A stretch of DNA of 64,000 bases from Fontibacterium sp040404065 (GCA_040404065.1 JBBAJM010000001.1), one strand, 5' to 3'. Positions 17,181-26,366 are shown, counted from the first letter of the stretch. Notes: generated from the letters alone by a model not told the origin. Numbers and translations: made by a program.

Positions 17181-18490
17181 TAACGATTAAATTTTGTTTT
17201 TTTAATTAAACTTTCGTACTGTTGACTCATTAGTCTTGTTTGCACTTGAGCAACAGTATCCATTGCAACTACAGAAACAATTAAAAGAGAAGTGCCTCCT
17301 AAATAAAAAGGAATTGGGTAATTTGCAATAATAAATTCTGGCAATAAACAAATTACAACTAAATATAATGACCCAATGACTGTTAACTTCAGAAGCAACT
17401 GATCTATAAATTGTTCTGTTTGTTCTCCTGGTCTAATACCCGGAACAAATCCACCATACTTTCTTAAATTTTCTGCTGTTTCTTTTGGATTAAAAATAAT
17501 TGAAGTATAAAAGAATGAAAAAAATATAATTCCTGCTGCATAAAAAATCATATACAGGGGTTTTCCCTGACCAAGCATAGATGTAATTCCGACAACAATT
17601 TCATTTGAGGAAGATACAAAATGAGAAATCGTAATAGGCAAAATTAAAAGAGCTGAAGCAAAAATTGCTGGTATTACCCCTGCAGTATTAATTTTTAATG
17701 GTAAGTGCGAAGCATCCCCGCCATAAATCTTATTACCTACTTGTCTTTTTGGATAATGAATTAGAATTTTTCTCTGGGCTCTTTCCACAAAAACAATAAA
17801 ATAAATGGCACCAGCAAGTATAGCCATAATTACAAGTATCACAGGTCCTGAGATGGCTCCTGTTCTTCCTAATTCAAATGTAGAAGCTAATGCTCTTGGA
17901 ATTTCAGCGACAATTCCTGCAAAAATTATCAAAGAAATACCATTTCCAATTCCTCTCGCTGTAATCTGCTCACCAAGCCACATTAAAAATATTGTTCCAG
18001 CTAACAAAGTGATCGTTGTTACTAATTTAAAATAAAATCCTGGTTCTAAAACAATACCTTGAGAATTTTCTAAACTAACTGCAACTCCATAGCCTTGAAT
18101 GATAGCAAGAAGTACTGTTCCGTATCTTGTGTATTGAGTGATCTTTCTTCTGCCAATCTCGCCTGAATTTTTTAAATTTTTAAAATAATCACTAACTCCT
18201 GTTAATAACTGAATGATAATTGATGAAGAAATGTAAGGCATAATACCTAAAGTAAAAATTGCCATTCTAGATACCGCTCCACCCGCAAAAACGTTAAACA
18301 TTCCAAGTAGTGATCTTTCATTTGTCGAAATAAGACCTTTCAATGCTTGTGAATCAATTCCTGGAATGGGTATGTATGTGCAAAATCTATAAATAACTAA
18401 AATGAATAGCGTGTAAAAAATTCGTCTTTTAAGATCATCTAAAGAAGAGTTAGTTTTTAATGAATCTGCAGAAGCAAAAGTGCTAGACAT
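17180..18490 (-). CDS. secY: Protein translocase subunit SecY
   Basis: Ten-helix channel of the Sec translocon in the inner membrane. 436 residues; recognisable blocks are FILVIYRFCTYIPIPGID (helix 1), MGIMPYISSSIIIQLL, GNGISLIIFAGI and the cytoplasmic loop GGFVPGIRPGEQTEQ. SecE is encoded at 41429-41614. It follows rplO by 5 bp. Confidence 0.98.
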   Translation of the reverse strand: MSSTFASADSLKTNSSLDDLKRRIFYTLFILVIYRFCTYIPIPGIDSQALKGLISTNERSLLGMFNVFAGGAVSRMAIFTLGIMPYISSSIIIQLLTGVSDYFKNLKNSGEIGRRKITQYTRYGTVLLAIIQGYGVAVSLENSQGIVLEPGFYFKLVTTITLLAGTIFLMWLGEQITARGIGNGISLIIFAGIVAEIPRALASTFELGRTGAISGPVILVIMAILAGAIYFIVFVERAQRKILIHYPKRQVGNKIYGGDASHLPLKINTAGVIPAIFASALLILPITISHFVSSSNEIVVGITSMLGQGKPLYMIFYAAGIIFFSFFYTSIIFNPKETAENLRKYGGFVPGIRPGEQTEQFIDQLLLKLTVIGSLYLVVICLLPEFIIANYPIPFYLGGTSLLIVSVVAMDTVAQVQTRLMSQQYESLIKKTKFNR

Positions 18491-18495
18491 AAAAA

Positions 18496-18972
18496 CTATT
18501 TAGTTGTTGCTTGTTTCAATAAATTAACGCTTCCGCCAGCTTTTTCAATTTTACCTTTAGCGGATGCGCTTATTTGATGTGCCTCTATTTCTATTTTTGA
18601 TTTAATTTCACCATTACCTAAAACTTTTAGTTTTTTGTAGTTGTTTTTGATATTTTTAATCTTTCTAAGACTGTCTAATGTAACTTTAGAACCAATATCT
18701 AATTTTTTCTTCTCTATTAAGCTTTGAATGTCATTTAAGTTAATAATCATTTGATCGTAACTGTGTTTTTTAATAATTGCATTAAAACCTCTTTTTGGAA
18801 GTCTTCTATAAAGAGGCATTTGACCACCCTCAAAACTTTTAATAGACACACCTGATCTTGCTTTTTGACCTTTAACACCTCGTCCTGCAGTCTTTCCTCT
18901 TCCAGAGCCGATTCCTCTAGCGTATCTTCTTCCTTTTTTATAAAGAGAAACGTTTAATGTATTTAATTTCAT
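18496..18972 (-). CDS. rplO: Ribosomal protein L15
   Basis: 158-residue L15. The Gly/Arg-rich start MKLNTLNVSLYKKGRRYARG followed by GRGKTAGRGVKGQKARSG is typical, and RLPKRGFNAI follows. An upstream in-frame start at 19014 would overlap rpsE by 38 bp and adds 14 unconserved residues, so 18972 is chosen. It directly follows rpsE: the L30 gene (rpmD) expected between them is absent. Confidence 0.96.
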   Translation of the reverse strand: MKLNTLNVSLYKKGRRYARGIGSGRGKTAGRGVKGQKARSGVSIKSFEGGQMPLYRRLPKRGFNAIIKKHSYDQMIINLNDIQSLIEKKKLDIGSKVTLDSLRKIKNIKNNYKKLKVLGNGEIKSKIEIEAHQISASAKGKIEKAGGSVNLLKQATTK

Positions 18973-18976
18973 AATT

Positions 18977-19474
18977 TTATCTTCTCGCAACAACTTCACT
19001 AATTTTTTTACCACGTAGTATAGAAATATCTTTAGGAGATCTTTGTTTAGATAACGCTAACATACATGCTCTAACCACGTTGTAAGGATTAGATGAGCCG
19101 ATTGATTTTGCAACTACGTCTTGCATCCCTAACATTTCACATATTGCTCGTATAGCTCCGCCAGCAATAATACCTGTTCCTGCTGGAGCACTTCTAAGAA
19201 GAACTTTTCCAGCTCCACTTTTGCCGTAAGTATCGTGATGTATTGTTCTGCCTTCTCTTAATGGAACTTTAACTAATGAACTTTTAGCTTCTTCGGATGC
19301 TTTCCTAATTGCATCTGGAACTTGTTTTGCTTTGCCATGTCCATAGCCTACTAAACCTTTTTGATTTCCAACAATAACGAGTGCTGCAAATCCAAATCTT
19401 CTTCCACCTTTTACTACTTTAGTAATACGGTTAATTGCGACTAATTTTTCTTTAAGTTCTGATTGAGTATTCAT
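18977..19474 (-). CDS. rpsE: Ribosomal protein S5
   Basis: 165-residue S5, involved in decoding fidelity and mRNA entry. The double-stranded RNA-binding part KLVAINRITKVVKGGRRFGF and the conserved GHGKAKQVPDAIRKA and GTGIIAGGAIRAICEMLGM blocks are present. The spectinomycin-site loop reads KVVKGGRRF, the sensitive-type sequence. Confidence 0.97.
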   Translation of the reverse strand: MNTQSELKEKLVAINRITKVVKGGRRFGFAALVIVGNQKGLVGYGHGKAKQVPDAIRKASEEAKSSLVKVPLREGRTIHHDTYGKSGAGKVLLRSAPAGTGIIAGGAIRAICEMLGMQDVVAKSIGSSNPYNVVRACMLALSKQRSPKDISILRGKKISEVVARR

Positions 19475-19477
19475 AAA

Positions 19478-19816
19478 TTAAAATTTTAATCCTTCTTTTC
19501 TTGCTGAATCTGCAACTGCTTTAATACGACCATGGTACTTATATCTACCTCTATCAAAGTAAACCTCTTTAATTCCTTTTTCTAAAGCTCTTTTTGCAAC
19601 TAATTTTCCAACTTCAACTGATAATTCCATTTTTTTCTTTTTCTCTAATGCTTTTTCAAGAGAAGAAGCTGAAACCAAGGTTAGATTTTTAGCATCATCA
19701 ATAACTTGGGCATAAATATTTTTTAAAGATCTAAAAACAGTAAGACGCAAACCTGAAGGGTTATACTTCTTCATTTTGCCTCTAATTCTGCTCTGTCTTT
19801 TAATCTCGTTTGCCAT
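19478..19816 (-). CDS. rplR: Ribosomal protein L18
   Basis: 112-residue 5S rRNA-binding protein. Conserved LRLTVFRSLKNIYAQVIDD and the C-terminal VYFDRGRYKYHGRIKAVADSAR are visible. It sits 2 bp after rplF and 3 bp before rpsE, in standard spc order. Confidence 0.97.
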   Translation of the reverse strand: MANEIKRQSRIRGKMKKYNPSGLRLTVFRSLKNIYAQVIDDAKNLTLVSASSLEKALEKKKKMELSVEVGKLVAKRALEKGIKEVYFDRGRYKYHGRIKAVADSARKEGLKF

Positions 19817-19818
19817 AA

Positions 19819-20355
19819 TTATTTCTTTTTACCTTCTTTTCTTAAAACAAATTGATCTGATGAAGTTATTCCTTTACCTTTATAAGGTTCAACTGGTTTA
19901 AAAAATTTAATATCCGCACAAACTTTACCGACTAATTCTTTATCGATACCTTTAACTTTTATTGCTGTTTGCTTATCTATAGTAACTTCAATTCCATCTG
20001 GAACATCATAATGAACATCATGACTAAAACCTAATTGAAATATAATCTTTTTGCCTTGTAATGACGCTCTAAAACCAACTCCTGTAAGTTTTAAATCTTT
20101 TTCAAATCCTTTTGACACACCAATAATACCATTATTAATTAAACTTCTATGCAAGCCCCAAGTAAGTTTGTTTACATTTTTTTTATCTACTGGTTCTAAA
20201 GAAACTTTATTGTCTGCAACAGTTACTTTTAAAATACTTTGATCAACAACTAATTCTTTTTTACTTTTAGCACCTTGAATAATAACTTTATTATTCTCAA
20301 CTTTAACAGTAACTCCAGCTGGTAACATAATAGGTGTTTTTCCAATTTTTGACAT
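19819..20355 (-). CDS. rplF: Ribosomal protein L6
   Basis: 178-residue L6. MSKIGKTPIMLPAGVTVKV is the conserved N-terminus, giving the start at 20355; an in-frame start at 20388 would overlap rpsH by 29 bp and adds unconserved residues. The C-terminal VEPYKGKGI block, near the factor-binding site, is intact. Confidence 0.97.
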   Translation of the reverse strand: MSKIGKTPIMLPAGVTVKVENNKVIIQGAKSKKELVVDQSILKVTVADNKVSLEPVDKKNVNKLTWGLHRSLINNGIIGVSKGFEKDLKLTGVGFRASLQGKKIIFQLGFSHDVHYDVPDGIEVTIDKQTAIKVKGIDKELVGKVCADIKFFKPVEPYKGKGITSSDQFVLRKEGKKK

Positions 20356-20359
20356 AATA

Positions 20360-20755
20360 TTAAGAAACCTTACAAAGGACCTCCCCACCCAATTTTTTTT
20401 CTCTAGCTTCGTTATCTGAAAAAATTCCTTTTGAAGTAGAAATAATAGATATGCCTAATCCATTCTGAATTTTTTGAATACTATCTGATCTAGAATAAAT
20501 TCTTCTACCTGGTCTTGAAACTCTTTCAATTTCTTTAATAACTGGATCGCCGTACATATATTTTAAATTAATCTCTATTGTTTCAAAACTCTTATCTTTT
20601 GAAACAGTATATTCTTGAATAAATCCTTCTTTATGAAGAACGTCCAAAACTGCTTTTCTTAGCTTAGAACCAGGTACTGATACTTTTTTTAAACCACGCA
20701 TCTGTCCGTTTCTTATTCTTGTAATCATATCACCAATTGGATCTGTAATTTTCAT
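20360..20755 (-). CDS. rpsH: Ribosomal protein S8
   Basis: 131-residue S8, a primary 16S rRNA binder and the classic translational repressor of the spc operon in E. coli. MKITDPIGDMITRIRNGQM at the start and the C-terminal GLGISIISTSKGIFSDNEAR are diagnostic. Confidence 0.98.
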   Translation of the reverse strand: MKITDPIGDMITRIRNGQMRGLKKVSVPGSKLRKAVLDVLHKEGFIQEYTVSKDKSFETIEINLKYMYGDPVIKEIERVSRPGRRIYSRSDSIQKIQNGLGISIISTSKGIFSDNEAREKKLGGEVLCKVS

Positions 20756-20764
20756 ATATCCTCC

Positions 20765-21070
20765 TTACCAGCTAGCTTTTGTCATGCCCGGAATTTTTCC
20801 ACTAGAAGCAAATTTTCTAAGTGCAATTCTCGACATTCTTAATTTTCTATAATAACCACGAGATCTTCCAGTTATTTCACATCTATTCTTAACTCTGTTT
20901 TTGGCTGAATTTCTTGGAACTTTTGAAAGTTTTAAACTTGCTAAAAATCTCTCATTTAATGGTAAAGTTTTATTCATAATAATTTTTTTAAGCTTAGATC
21001 TTTTGTTTTCAAATCTCTTAGCCATTTTTACTCTTTTTAAATTTCTCTCAATCGAACTACGTTTTGCCAT
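20765..21070 (-). CDS. rpsN: Ribosomal protein S14 (zinc-free type)
   Basis: 101-residue long-form S14 without the CxxC zinc motif, the usual proteobacterial type. RNRCEITGRSRGYYRKLRMSR and the C-terminal GKIPGMTKASW are conserved. It abuts rplE. Confidence 0.97.
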   Translation of the reverse strand: MAKRSSIERNLKRVKMAKRFENKRSKLKKIIMNKTLPLNERFLASLKLSKVPRNSAKNRVKNRCEITGRSRGYYRKLRMSRIALRKFASSGKIPGMTKASW

Positions 21071-21709
21071 TTAGTTTAGCTCCTTATTTTTTTCTTTATT
21101 TATTCCTTTTTCAGCATCAGCGTCTTTTTTAGCTTTTTTCTTATCTGCAGAAAAAATTCCGACTTTAGCAAATGGTACATTAAAACTATCTAGTAACATT
21201 TTAGCCTGTTCTTGAGTTTTTGCTGTTGTAACAATAGTGATATCCAAGCCTCTAATTTTGTCTACTTTATCAAAGTTCACTTCTGGAAATATAATATGCT
21301 CTTTAACGCCAAAACTATAATTAGCTTCACTGTCAAAGCTGTTAGGATTTAATCCTCTAAAATCTTTAATTCTTGGCAGAGCAATATTTACTAAACGGTC
21401 TAAAAAGAAATACATCTGATCTTTTCTCAAAGTAACTTTAAGACCTAAAGGAATACCAACTCTTGTTTTAAAATTAGAAATTGATTTTTTAGATTTTGTA
21501 ATTTGAGCTTTTTGACCTGCAATGGCAGAAAGATCGTCATCTGCACTCTTTAAAATTTTACTGTCAGTTCCATCTAAGCCAAGACCCATGTTTAAAACTA
21601 TCTTAACTAGTTTAGGAGCTTGCATTTTGTTATTAAAAGATAAACTCTTACAAAGAGCAGGGACTATCTCCTTTAAATATTTTTCTTTTAATCTAGGTAC
21701 TAACTTCAT
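21071..21709 (-). CDS. rplE: Ribosomal protein L5 with charged C-terminal tail
   Basis: 5S rRNA-binding L5 with MGLGLDG, GQKAQITKSKKSISNFKTR and the GVKEHIIFPE...DKVDKIRGLDITIVTTA block. At 212 residues it exceeds the usual 179-187; the surplus is a Lys/Glu/Asp-rich tail after about residue 185. The last four bases of rplX overlap its start (ATGA). Confidence 0.97.
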   Translation of the reverse strand: MKLVPRLKEKYLKEIVPALCKSLSFNNKMQAPKLVKIVLNMGLGLDGTDSKILKSADDDLSAIAGQKAQITKSKKSISNFKTRVGIPLGLKVTLRKDQMYFFLDRLVNIALPRIKDFRGLNPNSFDSEANYSFGVKEHIIFPEVNFDKVDKIRGLDITIVTTAKTQEQAKMLLDSFNVPFAKVGIFSADKKKAKKDADAEKGINKEKNKELN

Positions 21710-22041
21710 TTTTTAGCTTTTGTTTTAGTTTGTTTTACTTCTGTTTTCTTTTCTTCTTTTTTTGCATCAACTTTTTTAACTTCAATTTTTTTCTCAACTT
21801 TTTTTTCTACTTTAGCATCAGATAATTTTACAACATTAGATATATCTATAGGTCTCTCAACAGTTATAATCCCACCTTTTTGCTCTCTTGTTGGCTTTTG
21901 ATGTTTCTTTTTTTCATTAATCCCTTTGACTAAAACTTTTCTAATCGCAGGAAAAACTTTAATAACATCTCCTGTTTTTCCCTTATCATCTCCAGTTATA
22001 ACTTTAACGTTGTCGCCTTTTTTAATTTTCAATTTAATCAT
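21706..22041 (-). CDS. rplX: Ribosomal protein L24 with Lys/Glu-rich tail
   Basis: Assembly initiator L24. The KOW motif KKGDNVKVITGDDKGKTGDV opens it, followed by VLVKGINEKKKHQKP and GGIITVERPIDISNV. The last third (from about residue 78) is low-complexity Lys/Glu/Val, extending the protein to 111 residues. Overlaps both neighbours by four bases. Confidence 0.97.
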   Translation of the reverse strand: MIKLKIKKGDNVKVITGDDKGKTGDVIKVFPAIRKVLVKGINEKKKHQKPTREQKGGIITVERPIDISNVVKLSDAKVEKKVEKKIEVKKVDAKKEEKKTEVKQTKTKAKK

Positions 22042-22406
22042 AATACCTCTGGTGCTAAGGAAATAATTTTCATAAAATTTTTGTTTCTTAATTCTCTTGT
22101 TACTGGTCCAAAAATTCTTGTTCCAATTGGCTCACCATTTGGCTGTACTAAAACTGCCGCATTTGCGTCAAATTTTATTGAAGTTCCATCTAATCTCTTA
22201 ATTTCTTTTCTAGTTCTTACAATTACAGCTTTGTGAACATCCCCTTTTTTAACTTTACCTTTTGGAATAGCATCTTTTATTGAAACGACAATAATATCAC
22301 CAATTGTAGCGTACCTTCTTCTAGATCCGCCTAATACCTTAATGCACTCTACTTTCCTAGCTCCGGTATTATCTGCAACAAATAGTTCTGTTTGAACTTG
22401 TATCAT
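22038..22406 (-). CDS. rplN: Ribosomal protein L14
   Basis: 122-residue L14 of standard length. MIQVQTELFVADNTGARKVECIKVLGG and the C-terminal FGPVTRELRNKNFMKIISLAPEVL identify it without ambiguity. Confidence 0.98.
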   Translation of the reverse strand: MIQVQTELFVADNTGARKVECIKVLGGSRRRYATIGDIIVVSIKDAIPKGKVKKGDVHKAVIVRTRKEIKRLDGTSIKFDANAAVLVQPNGEPIGTRIFGPVTRELRNKNFMKIISLAPEVL

Positions 22407-22643
22407 TTATTTATTTCCCTCAACAACAGTCCAGCGTTTAAGTTTAGAAATCGGCTTACTTTCCATTATAGAAACTGTATCGCCAACTTTAGATTGATTT
22501 TGCTCATCATGAGCGTGATATTTTTTATAAACTGTCATTACTTTTTTATATCTAGGGTGCTCAAATCTTCTGCTAACTTCAACAACAATTGTTTTGTTAC
22601 TTTTGTCGCTCACTACTTTACCTTTTAAAATTCTTTTAACCAT
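22407..22643 (-). CDS. rpsQ: Ribosomal protein S17
   Basis: 78-residue S17 with the OB-fold start LKGKVVSDKSNKTIVVEVSR and the HPRYKK...KYHAHDE block. Coupled to rpmC by a one-base overlap and directly abutting rplN. Confidence 0.97.
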   Translation of the reverse strand: MVKRILKGKVVSDKSNKTIVVEVSRRFEHPRYKKVMTVYKKYHAHDEQNQSKVGDTVSIMESKPISKLKRWTVVEGNK

Positions 22644-22834
22644 TATTTAGTCCTGTTTAAATTTATAAATGCTTTAACTGTAGCAATAGAACGTCTATTT
22701 GTTTTAATAGAAGCTGTATTTGTAACTTGACCATTTTTTTTCTTAAATCGAATATTAAATTGTTCTTTTTTTAATTTTTCCAATTCAGAAAAAAGCTGCT
22801 CTTGAGTTAATCTTTTTATTTCTTTAGTTTTCAT
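22643..22834 (-). CDS. rpmC: Ribosomal protein L29
   Basis: 63-residue L29 at the tunnel exit, where trigger factor and SRP dock. The pattern LTQEQLFSELEKLKKEQFNIRF is typical. One-base overlaps with rplP and rpsQ. Confidence 0.95.
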   Translation of the reverse strand: MKTKEIKRLTQEQLFSELEKLKKEQFNIRFKKKNGQVTNTASIKTNRRSIATVKAFINLNRTK

Positions 22835-23250
22835 TATATAGAACCTAATCTTTTAACCATTTTAGTTTTAATTGATAATTTAGACTGTGCTCTTTCAAAA
22901 GCTTCTTTAGCTACTATTTCGTCAACACCATCAATTTCGAAAATAATTCTTCCTGGCTTAACTCTAAATACATAGTACTCTAAACCACCCTTACCTTTAC
23001 CCATCCTAACTTCGATTGGTTTTTTGGTTACAGGAATATTTGGAAAAATTCTAAGCCAAACCCTGCCAGCTCTCTTCATATGTCTAGTTAAAGCAACTCT
23101 GGCAGCTTCAATTTCTTTTGAAGTCACTCGATTAGGCTCAATTGCTTTTAAACCGAAAGATCCAAAGTTTAATTCAGCTCCACGGGTGGCTACACCGTGA
23201 ATTTTTCCTTTAAAAGCTTTTCTATATTTTGTTCTAGCTGGTTGTAACAT
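22834..23250 (-). CDS. rplP: Ribosomal protein L16
   Basis: 138-residue L16 with MLQPARTKYRKAFKGKIHG at the start, RAGRVWLRIFPNIPVTKKP and the MGKGKGGLEYYVFRVKPGRI block. Overlaps the rpsC end by 17 bases. Confidence 0.98.
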   Translation of the reverse strand: MLQPARTKYRKAFKGKIHGVATRGAELNFGSFGLKAIEPNRVTSKEIEAARVALTRHMKRAGRVWLRIFPNIPVTKKPIEVRMGKGKGGLEYYVFRVKPGRIIFEIDGVDEIVAKEAFERAQSKLSIKTKMVKRLGSI

Positions 23251-23932
23251 TTTCTTTCTCGTTTATATTTTTAACATCAGCATCATCCATTTTTTTCTTA
23301 TCTTTTTCAAACACGATGCCTTTATAAATCCAAACTTTAACTCCAATAATTCCATATGTTGTTTCCGCTTCTGCTTCACCGTAATCAACATCAGCTCTCA
23401 ATGTATGAAGAGGTATACTTCCCTCTCTCAACCATTCTGTTCTAGCAATCTCTGTACCTGCTAATCTTCCAGCAACGGTTATTTTAATTCCTTTAGCACC
23501 TAATCTAAGTGTAGATTGCATCGCTCTTTTCATAGCTTTTCTATAAGCAATTCGTTTTTCAAGTTGTTGAGCAACATTTTCTGCCACTAAATAAGCGTCT
23601 AATTCTGGTTTTCTAATTTCTTTGATATTTACCGAAACCTCTGAGCTTGATATTTTGTTAAGGTTACTTTTAATTTTATCGATATCAGAACCTTTTTTTC
23701 CAATAACAAAACCTGGTCTTGATGTAAAAATTGTTACGATGCATTTCTTAGTAGGTCTTTCGATAAAAATCTTTGAAATTCCAGAGTTCTTAAGATTTTT
23801 ATGAATATATTCTCTAATTTTAAAGTCTTCGATTAGGAATTGACCATATTCTTTTTTCTTAGCAAACCACATAGAGTCCCAATTTTTATTTATACTCAGT
23901 CTAAAACTAATTGGATTAACTTTCTGTCCCAT
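23234..23932 (-). CDS. rpsC: Ribosomal protein S3
   Basis: 232-residue S3. MGQKVNPISFRLSINKNWDS at the start, KH domain GFVIGKKGSDIDKIKSN, and the C-terminal LGAKGIKITVAGRLAGTEIAR and PLHTLRADVDYG blocks that line the mRNA entry channel. One-base overlap with rplV. Confidence 0.98.
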   Translation of the reverse strand: MGQKVNPISFRLSINKNWDSMWFAKKKEYGQFLIEDFKIREYIHKNLKNSGISKIFIERPTKKCIVTIFTSRPGFVIGKKGSDIDKIKSNLNKISSSEVSVNIKEIRKPELDAYLVAENVAQQLEKRIAYRKAMKRAMQSTLRLGAKGIKITVAGRLAGTEIARTEWLREGSIPLHTLRADVDYGEAEAETTYGIIGVKVWIYKGIVFEKDKKKMDDADVKNINEKENVTTS

Positions 23933-24312
23933 TATTTAGCGGCCTCCACCGGAGCTTTTTTATTTTCAGAAACAATAATTGTTAAATTAGAAAAATGTTT
24001 TTTAATACCTGCGGCTCTACCTCTTGCTCTTGGCATAAAACGTTTTAAAGTAATTCCTTTGCCAACATATGCTTCTTTTACAATTAAATTATCAATATCT
24101 AATTGATTATTATTCTCAGCGTTAGCAATTGCAGATTTTAAAGTTTTTTTAATTTCATTTGCTACTCTTTTATCTGTAAACTCTAAATCTCTCATGGCTA
24201 CATTAGCATTTTTTCCTCTGATGCTTTTTAAAATATTATTAATTTTACGAGGGCTTGATCTTAAGTTCCTGTAAATAGCTTTAACTTGATTTAAATCTTT
24301 ATTTTTTGTCAT
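23932..24312 (-). CDS. rplV: Ribosomal protein L22
   Basis: 126-residue L22. The start at 24312 gives MTKNKDLNQVKAIYRNLRSS, followed by SPRKINNILKSIRGKNA and the beta-hairpin RARGRAAGIKKHFSNLTIIV that reaches into the tunnel. It overlaps rpsS by 14 bp; an upstream start at 24363 would overlap by 65 bp and is unlikely. Confidence 0.96.
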   Translation of the reverse strand: MTKNKDLNQVKAIYRNLRSSPRKINNILKSIRGKNANVAMRDLEFTDKRVANEIKKTLKSAIANAENNNQLDIDNLIVKEAYVGKGITLKRFMPRARGRAAGIKKHFSNLTIIVSENKKAPVEAAK

Positions 24313-24604
24313 CTTTTTTCTCAGTTGCTGGAGCAGCTTTTTTATCAGCTGGTGTATGTCCAAAGAATTGTCTTGTTGCCGAAAATTCTCCTAATTTATG
24401 ACCGATCATTTCTTCTGTAATAGTTACAGGGAAGAATTTTTTTCCATTATGAACTTCAAAAGTCATTCCAAGAAATTCAGGAATAATTGTAGATTTTCTT
24501 GACCAAGTTTTAATTGGTTTTTTAATATTTTGGTCTTTATGCTTTTGAACTTTTTTCATTAAACTAAGTTCAACAAAAGGACCTTTCCAAACTGATCTAC
24601 TCAT
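24299..24604 (-). CDS. rpsS: Ribosomal protein S19 with short tail
   Basis: 101-residue S19: MSRSVWKGPFVELSLMKK at the start, TWSRKSTIIPEFLGMTFEVHNGKKF and GHKLGEFSATRQFFGH. The final 15 or so residues form a Lys/Ala-rich tail beyond the usual end. Confidence 0.98.
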   Translation of the reverse strand: MSRSVWKGPFVELSLMKKVQKHKDQNIKKPIKTWSRKSTIIPEFLGMTFEVHNGKKFFPVTITEEMIGHKLGEFSATRQFFGHTPADKKAAPATEKKDDKK

Positions 24605-24606
24605 AA

Positions 24607-25434
24607 TTAGTTAATGCCCCTCTTCTTCTTTCTTGAAATAATATACTTATCGGTATTTTTATTCTTTCTTGTTTTCTTACCTTTAGTTTTTTGTCCCCAA
24701 GGAGTAACGGGATGTCTACCTCCGTTAGTTCTTCCTCCATGCGGATGATCTACAGGATTCATTGCTATACCTCTTGTTTGTGGTCTAACTCCTAACCATC
24801 TACTTCTTCCTGCTTTACCAATCTTAATATTTTTTTGATCTGGATTTGATACTGCTCCTATCGTTGCTTTACATAAGCTCTGTACTCTTCGTACTTCGCC
24901 TGAAGCTAATCTTAATGTCGTGTAATCTTGATCGTGACTCATAATTTGAACTGAAGAACCAGCTGATCTAGACAAAACCCCTCCATTTCCTGGTCTCATT
25001 TCTACGTTATGAACAGCAGTTGCGGGAGGCATATCTACTAAAGGCATACAGTTACCAATTTCGATATCTTTTTTTCTTCCAGAATAAATCTTAGCCCCTA
25101 CTTTAATTTCCTGTGGAGCAAGAAAGTAGCTTTGAGTTTTATCTTCATATTCAACAAGCATAATATTTGCTGTTCTATAAGGATCGTACTCAAAACGAAT
25201 TACAGTAGCTGCCATATCAAATTTATTTCTTTTAAAATCTATAAATCTATATTTCTTTTTGTGACCAGCCGAACGATGTCTTGATGTAATTCGTCCTAAA
25301 TTATTTCTCCCGTATGATCCTGTGAAACCTGTGGTTAAAGATTTAACTGGTTTTCCTTTCCAAAGACCTGCTCTGTTTAGAATAATTGTTCCTCTAGTAG
25401 ATTTTGTATAGGGTTTATATGATTTTAATGCCAT
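24607..25434 (-). CDS. rplB: Ribosomal protein L2
   Basis: 275-residue L2, a core peptidyl-transferase-centre protein. MALKSYKPYTKSTRGTI, RHRSAGHKKKYRFIDFKRNK and the catalytic-site loop GIAMNPVDHPHGGRTNGGRHP with the conserved histidine are intact. Confidence 0.98.
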   Translation of the reverse strand: MALKSYKPYTKSTRGTIILNRAGLWKGKPVKSLTTGFTGSYGRNNLGRITSRHRSAGHKKKYRFIDFKRNKFDMAATVIRFEYDPYRTANIMLVEYEDKTQSYFLAPQEIKVGAKIYSGRKKDIEIGNCMPLVDMPPATAVHNVEMRPGNGGVLSRSAGSSVQIMSHDQDYTTLRLASGEVRRVQSLCKATIGAVSNPDQKNIKIGKAGRSRWLGVRPQTRGIAMNPVDHPHGGRTNGGRHPVTPWGQKTKGKKTRKNKNTDKYIISRKKKRGIN

Positions 25435-25436
25435 GT

Positions 25437-25739
25437 TTATATACCAGTTGTAATATCAATTGATTGTCCCTTTTTTAAAGTAACAATAGCCTTCTTATAA
25501 CCTGAAGTTCTAGCAACTCTACCTCTAACCGTTTTGAATCTTGGATGAAGGTTAATAGTATTAACTTTAGTAACGTTTACTTTAAAAAGTCTCTCAACAC
25601 TTTTTTTAATATTTGCTTTTGTTGCAAAAGAAGCAACTTTAAAAACAACTTTATTTAATGAACTTAAATTTGTAGATTTTTCCGTCACTACTGGCTCAAG
25701 TATAATGTCATACGAAAAGTTATCAGCTATTTTTTTCAT
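25437..25739 (-). CDS. rplW: Ribosomal protein L23
   Basis: 100-residue L23, the tunnel-exit docking site for trigger factor and SRP. EPVVTEKSTNLSSLNKVVF and VERLFKVNVTKVNTIN are the family blocks. Overlaps rplD by four bases (ATGA). Confidence 0.97.
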   Translation of the reverse strand: MKKIADNFSYDIILEPVVTEKSTNLSSLNKVVFKVASFATKANIKKSVERLFKVNVTKVNTINLHPRFKTVRGRVARTSGYKKAIVTLKKGQSIDITTGI

Positions 25740-26362
25740 TTTAATAACCTTTCTTGAAGTTTTTTAATTGATGAATGAGTAAATAAAACATTTTGATATT
25801 TCAAAACGTCATAAACATTCGTTCCAATTTCTGGGATATTTTTAATATTCTTAATATTTTTTACGTTATTTAATAAAACTTCATTTTCTTTATCGTAAAT
25901 TATTAATGCACTCTTTGAATTAATTGTTGATAAAAACTTACTGAAATCTTTAGTTTTGAAATTTTTAAAATCTTTGTCTGATAATATATTAATTTTGTTA
26001 TCTAAAACTTTGCTAGATAAAGCATGTTTAAGTCCTAATTTTCTAACTTTTTTGTTTAATCTTTTTACTCTGTGTTTTCCTTTAGCTTTAGGTCCGTGCG
26101 CAATACCACCACCAACAAATATAGGAGCAGTAATATTACCATGACGAGCTCCACCGGATCCTTTTTGAGGTCCAATTTTTTTTCTTGAACCAGCAACTTC
26201 TCCTCTAGTTTTTGTATAACCTGTTTTTTTTGTGTGACGGCTTATTTGCCAATCCACAACCATCTTTATAATGTCTTTTCTAGGTTTTAACGAAAATATA
26301 TTGTCAGAAACTTCAATGTTTCCAATATCTTTTCCATCAATTCCTAATTCTTTTATTTTCAT
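25736..26362 (-). CDS. rplD: Ribosomal protein L4
   Basis: 208-residue L4. The tunnel loop GYTKTRGEVAGSRKKIGPQKGSGGARHG is clear (positions about 47-74), and the globular part is Lys-rich. In E. coli L4 represses its own S10 operon; no comparable leader can be judged here because rpsJ follows fusA after only 3 bp. Confidence 0.97.
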   Translation of the reverse strand: MKIKELGIDGKDIGNIEVSDNIFSLKPRKDIIKMVVDWQISRHTKKTGYTKTRGEVAGSRKKIGPQKGSGGARHGNITAPIFVGGGIAHGPKAKGKHRVKRLNKKVRKLGLKHALSSKVLDNKINILSDKDFKNFKTKDFSKFLSTINSKSALIIYDKENEVLLNNVKNIKNIKNIPEIGTNVYDVLKYQNVLFTHSSIKKLQERLLK

Positions 26363-26366
26363 ATAA

